Shown here piece after piece: positions 6,457-11,919 of a DNA stretch of 11,919 nt (its first letter is position 1; each line of letters begins with the position of its first letter). The notes under the pieces were generated by a model. It was not told where the DNA came from, searched no databases, and saw only the letters and a list, made by a program, of their open reading frames with translations. The translations under genes were made by a program, and so were the position numbers. Source of the stretch: CAYMRB01 sp964392615 (lineage in GTDB: Bacteria > Planctomycetota > UBA8108); the NCBI GenBank assembly GCA_964392615.1, contig CAYMRB010000326.1:1-11919 (forward strand), read 5' to 3'.

Positions 6457-8769
6457 ATGGCGCGCAGACCTCGTCGGCAGGCATTCCGGCTCGGGGCGAC
6501 TCTCTCTCTTGTCGCGACCATCGCGCTCGCGACGGCGCTCAGCGCAGCTGAAGCGCCCGGCGCGCTCTCGGCCGACGAGATCGGCTGCGACGAGATCGTG
6601 TTCGTCAAACGCAAGCCGTACTCGTCCGACCACTTCTACACGGACATCAACAACGGGACGAGCGGGGACCGATTCGTTCCCGAGAACGGCGTCTACGCGT
6701 TGAACCTCCGCACGCGGAGCGAGCGGGCGATCGTCACGGCGGCGCAGCTGCCGGGTGGCAAGGGCTTCATCGGCATGATGAGCCTGTCGTTCGATGCGAA
6801 GAAGATTCTCTTCGACTTCCGCGAGCACCCGCGTGCCGGCTTCCGCATCTGGGAGGTGGGCGCCGACGGCAGCGGTCTGCGCCAGGTCTCGTTTCCGCCA
6901 ACCGACGAGGCGGAGAAGACCGCACGGTGGCGCAGAGGCTGGCACACCGATGACATCCATCCGAGCTACCTGCCGGACGGGAACATCGTCTTCTCGTCGA
7001 CGCGCTGCGAGCACACCGTTCTCTGCGGCGGCTCCGCGTCACTGGTCGTGCCGCTGCTGCACCGCATGAACGCCGACGGCACGGGAATCGAGCAGCTCAC
7101 GAACAGTCCGGTCAGCGAGTTCTGTCCGGTGGTCCTCGACGACGGGCGCGTCCTCTATCACCGCTGGGAGTACATCGACAAGGGCGCGCGCGTCGCCAAG
7201 ACGCTCTGGTCGGTGAATCCCGACGGCTCGGCGCCGACCGAAATGTACGGCCTCGCCGACGATACGACGACGGTCTACATGTACCCGCAGCCGCTTCCCG
7301 GCGGCAGCGACCGCATCGTCTGTGTCGGCACGTGCCACTTCCCGCAAGGCGGCTGCCTCGGCGCGATCATGCTGATCGATCTCAAGCACGCGCGACGCGA
7401 CCGCGGCCCCGATCCGGACGAAACGGGCTACGTGCAGTTCGACAAGCGCTATGCGGTCACGAACCTGACGCCGCACGTCTTCATCGAGCGGCGCACCGAG
7501 CCCGGGTGGCACTTCCTCACATCGACCGGGAGGTACGTCCACGACCGCAACGGATCGAGCGGTCACCTCTACACGCATCCGTACCCGATCAGCGATACCG
7601 AGTTCCTCGTTTCGTACAAGGTCGATCCCGGCGATCACTACAAGAACGTGCCGGACGCGTACGCGCTCTACCTCCTCGACACGGCGGGGAACCATCGTCT
7701 CGTCCATCGCGACAAGACCCTGTCGTGCTGGCATCCGATTCCGCTGCGCGCGCGCAAGGTGCCGCCGGTGATTCGCTCCAAGCGCGATCCGAAGCTCGCG
7801 GCTCGCGGCGAAGCGCTCTGCGTCGTGGCGGACGTGTATCACGGCATGGAGGGCGTGAAGCGCGGTGCGATCAAGTGGCTGCGGATCAACGAAGCTCTGC
7901 CGCGGTACTGGTCGACCGGCCGGCGGTGGGGCTCATCGCTGAGCAGCTCATCGTGGAAGGGGGCCCTGTGGCCTCGCGTCCAGTGGGGCGTGATTCCGGT
8001 CGAGGAGGACGGCTCCGCACACTTCACGGTTCCGGCGGACCGCAACATCTTCTTCCAGGCGCTCGACGAGGATTTCCGCGAGATTCAGCGCGAGAGGACC
8101 TACGTCAACTACCGCGCGGGCGAGGTTCGCTCGTGCACCGGGTGCCATGGGCAGGGTCACAACACGACGGGACCCGTCGCGCCGCAGGGGCCGCTCGCCT
8201 TGATGCGGCCGCCGAGTGCCCCCCAACCGCAGCCTTGCGATCTCGAGGAGCAGGGCGGCGACGGTCGTGCGGGACAGGTGCTCCACTACCCGAGCGACAT
8301 CCAGCCGATCCTCGACGCCAAGTGCGTCAGCTGCCACGGTGCGAAGGATCCTGCCGGGAAGCTGAGACTGACGGGCGAGGTGACCGCGCACTACAGCACG
8401 TCGTACGAGCAGCTCGCCAGCAAGGAGCTCGCGGGCCCGCTGATCTCGGAGTTCACGTCGTTCCGTCGCGGCGATCAGGGCAACTACAACGGCGCGTATC
8501 TGCCGCCGCGCAGCGTGGGAAGCAGCAAGAGCACGCTGATCGAGGTGCTGACCGACAAGAAGCACGCGAGCAACGCCGAGGAGGACCACTCGCGGATGCT
8601 CACCGCGGCCGAGCTGATGGTCCTGAGCCGTTGGATCGACTCGAACTACCAGTTCTACGGCTCCTACTACGGTCGTCACCACGGGCACTGGGCGAGCGCA
8701 GAGGACTTCCGTCGCAAGCCGACGTTCGACGAGGCCGTCAGCAAGTGCGCGCCGGAGTGGCACCGGTAG
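6457..8769 (+). CDS. Secreted PD40 propeller / HZS-alpha-like diheme protein (770 aa)
   Basis: I start at ATG 6457, which has GGAGG 6 nt upstream; the in-frame ATG at 6418 lacks a ribosome site. Residues 1 to about 31 are a Sec signal peptide (MARRPRR, then LGATLSLVATIALATALSA), giving export to the periplasm or beyond. The next ~450 residues carry PD40/TolB-type blades: FVKRKPYSSDHFYTD near the start, IHPSYLPDGNIVFSSTR, and HRWEYIDKG with VNPDGS. The IPVEEDGSAHFTVPAD block leads into CTGCH (C560, C563, H564) and a second site CVSCH (C623, C626, H627), both CxxCH c-type heme motifs. This layout matches planctomycete proteins called 'hydrazine synthase alpha subunit middle domain-containing', whose role outside anammox bacteria is unknown. 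An extra C289-VGT-C293-H294 lies in the propeller. Its neighbours are a divergent GH5-type glycosidase and a convergent paralogue 11 nt away. Confidence 0.88.
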   Translation: MARRPRRQAFRLGATLSLVATIALATALSAAEAPGALSADEIGCDEIVFVKRKPYSSDHFYTDINNGTSGDRFVPENGVYALNLRTRSERAIVTAAQLPGGKGFIGMMSLSFDAKKILFDFREHPRAGFRIWEVGADGSGLRQVSFPPTDEAEKTARWRRGWHTDDIHPSYLPDGNIVFSSTRCEHTVLCGGSASLVVPLLHRMNADGTGIEQLTNSPVSEFCPVVLDDGRVLYHRWEYIDKGARVAKTLWSVNPDGSAPTEMYGLADDTTTVYMYPQPLPGGSDRIVCVGTCHFPQGGCLGAIMLIDLKHARRDRGPDPDETGYVQFDKRYAVTNLTPHVFIERRTEPGWHFLTSTGRYVHDRNGSSGHLYTHPYPISDTEFLVSYKVDPGDHYKNVPDAYALYLLDTAGNHRLVHRDKTLSCWHPIPLRARKVPPVIRSKRDPKLAARGEALCVVADVYHGMEGVKRGAIKWLRINEALPRYWSTGRRWGSSLSSSSWKGALWPRVQWGVIPVEEDGSAHFTVPADRNIFFQALDEDFREIQRERTYVNYRAGEVRSCTGCHGQGHNTTGPVAPQGPLALMRPPSAPQPQPCDLEEQGGDGRAGQVLHYPSDIQPILDAKCVSCHGAKDPAGKLRLTGEVTAHYSTSYEQLASKELAGPLISEFTSFRRGDQGNYNGAYLPPRSVGSSKSTLIEVLTDKKHASNAEEDHSRMLTAAELMVLSRWIDSNYQFYGSYYGRHHGHWASAEDFRRKPTFDEAVSKCAPEWHR

Positions 8770-8780
8770 GGAACGAAGTG

Positions 8781-11294
8781 TCAGCCGCCGGATCCCGCCG
8801 GCTGTTCGGGGGGCTTCGTCCCCGCCACCGGATACGCCCTCTCGACTCCCGTCACGTTGCCGGGGTCGACGTCGATCGGCGGCCACAGCGCCGCGCCGGC
8901 CTTCTGCAGCTGAATCTGGCTGCGGTCGTTCCCGATCCAGCCGATCTCGTTCGAGTTGAGGTCGAGCCATAGCGTCAGCCGTCGCCGTTCGTCGTCGGTC
9001 AGCTCGATGTCACGGTGCTCGGGTCGCGTCGCGAGCGATTTCATGATGCCGGACGCGCGCGCGCCGAAGCGTCCTGGCGCCGTGCGCGATCCGCCGACCC
9101 CGAGCGCCGCCAGCGATCGATGCTCGCCGGGGTAGCTGAAGACGAGATCGTGACGCGCCAACGAGCGGTAGCTCATGTCGGGCGCATTCGGGTGTTTCTC
9201 ATGACACGGAACGCACTTCCTGTCGAACACCGGGGTCTTGACGAGCTGGATGAAGTTGAACGGCACCGCGCCGCTCGCGACCTCCGGCTCGATTCTCGAC
9301 GGTGGCCGGTCGAGCGCCAGCGGCCGCGGACGCACCGCGGACACGTCGCTCCACTTGTCTTCGTGACACCCCTGACACGAGAGATGTTCGCCGGGGTGGA
9401 CATAGGTCGCCGATCGCATCGAGTGGACCGCCATGCCCTCCTCGTCGAGCAGCTGGAAGTAGATCGCCTTGCCGACCGGCGCCTCGCAATACACGCTGCC
9501 GTCCTCCTCGACCGGCACGACGCCGAGCGGGACGCGGCCGATCGAGTCGGTCGCGAACGAGATCTGCGCGACGGACTCCAGGCTGAACCAATTGTCGAGC
9601 GTCTGGGGAATGACCTGGACGATGCGCATCCACTTCACCTTGACGCCCTCGGGCAACTTGCCGGCAGCGTCGGTGTCGTAGACGTTCATCACGCTGATGA
9701 CCGCACGACGGTGGTCGGGCTGCGTCGCGCGTTTGCCCTGCCACGTCTTGACCGGCAGCACCGGAGGCGTCGGACGCGCGCGAAGCGGGAACGGATCACG
9801 CACGCGATAGGGGCCGCGTCCCGGGTCGTAGATCACGTCGCGATTCCCGAATCGGTCGAGCAGGTACAAGCCGTACTCGAAGTTGCAGAGGTAGAAGTCC
9901 TCGCTGAGCGGCCACGCCGTTCCGTACGTGTGCGTCGCGCCGTGCTCGACCTCCGGGAAGAAGTACTCCGGCGTGATCCGCACGACCTGCGCCATCTTCC
10001 CGTCGTCGGGGATGCGCGGATCGATCAGGACGAGACTGCCCGAGAACCCCTCGTGGTGTCCGACAGCGGTCGCGGTCACTCTGGTCGAATCGGGGACCGG
10101 GCGAAACGAGAGCTCCGCGTCGGGTCGTAGCGCCCGCCCGTACGTCAGCGCCCGCTTGCCGTAGTCCGCGGGGCGGGTGCCGTCGGGCATCGCGGAGAAC
10201 GGCAGCGGATAGTTGCCATGGAAGTTACGGGGGTCGCGTCCGTCCGGAAAACACTCCCAGTAATGGTGGGCCGTCCCCCAATGACGATCGACGTAGTCCC
10301 ACCTCGTGTACGCGATTTTCCCCTCGTGGGTGACGGTAGGCGCCCACTCGTTTGTCTCGTGGAAGCTGAGGCAGACGATGTCGGACCCGTCCGGCTCCAT
10401 CGAGTACAACGTGTACGTCAACGACTGCGGTGTCAGCACGCATCGGCCAACGCCGCCACGGCGCGTCGAGACGAAGACGATCCTCCCCGACGGGAGCTCG
10501 TGAGGATCGAAATCGTCGTGCGGTCCGTCGGTCAGCTGATCGAGCTCGCGCGTCTCGAGACCGAACCGGAAGACGTGCCAGACGTCCGCGTCGGTCGTCG
10601 CCGCGAAGAGCAAGGCTCCGCCGTCGTAGCTCAGCTCGAGGCCCGAGAACTTCCCCGTCAGCTCATTGCCTTTCCACGCTCCGGACGTCACGCGCACTCC
10701 GGCCAGCGCCGGGACGAGCTTCGCGCCGCTCTCGAAGTGTTCGAGGATGACCGGCCCGCCGCCCTCGGCGTGACCGGGGCACTCGGCGCGCGCCTGTTCG
10801 ATGATGCGACGATCGCCCGGCTGTTCGAGCATGCAGGCGATACGATCGAAGTCGAGCAGCGGATTGCGGAACGCGATGCTTCGGCGCAGCGCGCAGGCGG
10901 CCTCGAACAGCTTTCTGCGATCGCCGGGTGCGTCAGCCAGCCTCTTCAAGCGGCCTTCGAGCTCGGTCTGTTCCGACGCCGGGAGAATCTTGCGATCGCG
11001 AAAGTAATCGAGCAGCGCGGCCGACCGTCGCAGGACGACGTCGAGAGGGTCCTTGTCCGCCGGCAGAACCAACGCGTGACGATCGAGTGACTCGCGCTCG
11101 AGTCGGGCGCGCCACTCCGCGTTCGCGCGCTGGCGCCGCTGGATCTGGGCGAGCAGCTCGGCGTGCTCGCGGTCCCAGGTCTGCTCGACGGACAGCTCGG
11201 CTCTTGCGGGCGAGTGTGACAGCGCGAAGGCGGTTGCGACGCAGATCGAAACTCCGAGTATCCACCGCTCGCGAAGGTCCCCGGTTCTCCACAT
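8781..11294 (-). CDS. Secreted PD40 propeller / HZS-alpha-like diheme protein, paralogue (837 aa)
   Basis: The ATG at 11294 has AAGGAG 7 nt upstream and is followed by a signal peptide (WILGVSICVATAFALS...ARA). The same frame stays open about 200 codons further upstream, but that stretch crosses the GH62-type gene and is arginine-rich shadow. After the signal comes a charged helical region (about 35-150), then propeller blades (YDGGALLFAATTDAD; RIVFVSTRRG; TRWDYVDRHWG), then VVPVEEDGSVYCEAP leading to CQGCH (C640, C643, H644). A second site, CVPCH (C694, C697, H698), follows, and the tail has RTAPGRFGARASG and LWLDLNSNEIG. The shared blocks show it is a distant paralogue of the protein at 6457-8769. 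Heme attachment is expected in the periplasm. The FVKR-type motif of the paralogue is replaced by ACMLEQ after LLDFDRI. The gene lies 143 nt downstream of the GH62-type gene on the same strand, so co-transcription is possible. Confidence 0.88.
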   Translation of the reverse strand: MWRTGDLRERWILGVSICVATAFALSHSPARAELSVEQTWDREHAELLAQIQRRQRANAEWRARLERESLDRHALVLPADKDPLDVVLRRSAALLDYFRDRKILPASEQTELEGRLKRLADAPGDRRKLFEAACALRRSIAFRNPLLDFDRIACMLEQPGDRRIIEQARAECPGHAEGGGPVILEHFESGAKLVPALAGVRVTSGAWKGNELTGKFSGLELSYDGGALLFAATTDADVWHVFRFGLETRELDQLTDGPHDDFDPHELPSGRIVFVSTRRGGVGRCVLTPQSLTYTLYSMEPDGSDIVCLSFHETNEWAPTVTHEGKIAYTRWDYVDRHWGTAHHYWECFPDGRDPRNFHGNYPLPFSAMPDGTRPADYGKRALTYGRALRPDAELSFRPVPDSTRVTATAVGHHEGFSGSLVLIDPRIPDDGKMAQVVRITPEYFFPEVEHGATHTYGTAWPLSEDFYLCNFEYGLYLLDRFGNRDVIYDPGRGPYRVRDPFPLRARPTPPVLPVKTWQGKRATQPDHRRAVISVMNVYDTDAAGKLPEGVKVKWMRIVQVIPQTLDNWFSLESVAQISFATDSIGRVPLGVVPVEEDGSVYCEAPVGKAIYFQLLDEEGMAVHSMRSATYVHPGEHLSCQGCHEDKWSDVSAVRPRPLALDRPPSRIEPEVASGAVPFNFIQLVKTPVFDRKCVPCHEKHPNAPDMSYRSLARHDLVFSYPGEHRSLAALGVGGSRTAPGRFGARASGIMKSLATRPEHRDIELTDDERRRLTLWLDLNSNEIGWIGNDRSQIQLQKAGAALWPPIDVDPGNVTGVERAYPVAGTKPPEQPAGSGG
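8782..8804 (+). terminator. Weak hairpin at the convergent 3' ends
   Basis: CAGCCG (8782-8787) pairs with CGGCTG (8799-8804), with an alternative GCCGG/CCGGC stem inside. It begins 12 nt after the plus-strand stop and lies within the last codons of the minus-strand gene. No proper T-run follows. It could help end transcription from the plus strand, but the sequence is also constrained as coding DNA. Confidence 0.2.
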
Positions 11295-11334
11295 CGCTCG
11301 GCTCCTTCTCGAATGGAAGACCATCTGGTCGCGG

Positions 11335-11372
11335 GCCCTGGAGCTCACGATGTCGGATCGACGCTCCAGGGC
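11335..11372. repeat. Perfect 10-bp inverted repeat between the GH62-type and heme-protein genes
   Basis: GCCCTGGAGC (11335-11344) and GCTCCAGGGC (11363-11372) are perfect inverse complements around 18 nt, and a nested CGAT/ATCG pair (about 11348-11351 and 11357-11360) allows a longer imperfect hairpin. It lies about 65 nt after the GH62-type stop and about 40 nt before the start of the gene ending at 8781. No T-run follows on the minus strand. It may be a processing or termination structure, or an operator. Confidence 0.5.
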
Positions 11373-11437
11373 GATTCGGCGGCCATCGCACGTTCGATCG
11401 ACTGGGTTTCCTGCTCGCGATCGCCTCGCTCGAGGGT

Positions 11438-11919
11438 TCACTTGGCGCGCCGCGCTGACTTCACTGGCGTCAACATGCCGATTCGCCAGCTGAACTGACC
11501 GTAGCCCTTGCCCGACTTGTCCGCGTCCAGCATGCCCTGGAAGACGAACCTCAGGTTCTTCGGGTCCACGGTCAACGTCTGATCGACGCCCGCGCGGATG
11601 AGCTCGCCGTGGCTGACGTTGTCGGTCCAACGCTTCACTCCCGGCGCCGGACGGATGTTCTTCCAGCTGGCGAACGGCTTGTCGGCGGTGTCGGCGATGG
11701 GCGTCCACTCGCCGTCCAGACGGTCGGCGACGTAGGCCTTGTAGTACCGTCTGCCGTTCTCCTCGATCACGGTCAGGTACTTGTCCATCCCTTTCAGCTT
11801 GTAGGTGTGGCTCGCCTCGAAGATCTTCGCCCTCAGCGCGAGCTCGCAATGATCGAAGCCGCGGGGGAAGTCCTCGAGCTTCGTCCACAATCGCCACATG
11901 CGGCCATTCAAGCTCGTGA
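11438..11919 (-). CDS. GH62-type alpha-L-arabinofuranosidase, C-terminal part (partial)
   Basis: The frame is open to the right edge (about 159 codons visible), so the N-terminal half, the true start and any signal peptide are missing. The block LNGRMWRLWTKLEDFPRGF, followed by FEASHTYKLKGMDKYLTVIE, GRRYYKAYVADRLDGEWTPI and ADKPFASWKN, fits my knowledge of the second half of GH62 five-bladed propeller enzymes. The Glu of FEAS is probably the general acid. GH62 enzymes invert and release arabinofuranose side chains from arabinoxylan or arabinan, usually outside the cell. A related GH43-like fold is the main alternative. The stop is at 11438, after a basic tail (VKSARRAK). The propeller/heme gene follows 143 nt downstream in the same direction. 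The TTG at 11911 should not be taken as the start, since coding sequence continues beyond it. Confidence 0.78.
   Translation of the reverse strand, partial: TSLNGRMWRLWTKLEDFPRGFDHCELALRAKIFEASHTYKLKGMDKYLTVIEENGRRYYKAYVADRLDGEWTPIADTADKPFASWKNIRPAPGVKRWTDNVSHGELIRAGVDQTLTVDPKNLRFVFQGMLDADKSGKGYGQFSWRIGMLTPVKSARRAK

Noticed and set aside
7039..8970. Minus-strand open frames (267 and 340 aa) and an overlapping plus-strand frame (7332-8972) across the 770-aa heme protein gene
   Set aside because: Arg-rich composition and no motifs; the frame of 6457-8769 has domain motifs throughout.
6457..11294. Hydrazine synthase (anammox) function for the two heme proteins
   Set aside because: Only the alpha-like fold is present, no other subunit is seen, and the tyrosine recalled as the heme ligand is absent; non-anammox planctomycetes carry many such paralogues.
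11295..11897. Extension of the 837-aa heme protein by about 201 codons to a start at 11897
   Set aside because: The extension overlaps the GH62-type coding sequence in another frame and is Arg-rich; AAGGAG and a signal peptide mark 11294 as the start.

Overview
This window is about 11.9 kb of GC-rich DNA (strong G/C bias at third codon positions) and looks like a chromosomal fragment of a Planctomycetota bacterium or a close PVC-group relative. The main reasons are two large secreted proteins of the type that combines a PD40/TolB-like beta-propeller with a 'hydrazine synthase alpha subunit middle domain'-like c-type heme region, which is typical of planctomycetes, and the DUF5060-like/GH5 glycosidase beside them. 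The lineage call is inference; no rRNA, tRNA or mobile element is present to confirm it.

Left part (1-4.5 kb): a TPR-like protein runs off the left edge on the minus strand. A divergent small gene of unknown function on the plus strand (961-1356) meets proS (prolyl-tRNA synthetase, minus strand) tail to tail with one base between the stop codons. Upstream of proS on the same strand is a lipoprotein with a transglutaminase-like Cys-His-Asp triad. It is read from a good sigma70-type promoter through a leader of about 180 nt.

Right part (4.5-11.9 kb): four secreted or probably secreted proteins alternate between carbohydrate and heme functions. They are a DUF5060-like/GH5-type glycosidase (minus), a divergent 770-aa propeller/diheme protein (plus), an 837-aa paralogue (minus, tail to tail, 11 nt apart), and upstream of that the C-terminal part of a GH62-type alpha-L-arabinofuranosidase that runs off the right edge. 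Each heme protein therefore sits next to a glycosidase, one divergently and one co-directionally.

The working picture is a polysaccharide (perhaps arabinoxylan or mannan/glucan) utilisation locus in which glycosidases act beside periplasmic or extracellular c-type cytochromes of unknown redox role. The heme proteins resemble HZS-alpha, but no other anammox genes are visible and, as far as I can recall the HZS structure, its key tyrosine is not present. Hydrazine synthesis is therefore unlikely, and the function of this heme family next to glycosidases is the main open question. No CRISPR array, tRNA, rRNA or insertion sequence was seen, and no gene-free stretch exceeds about 275 bases.
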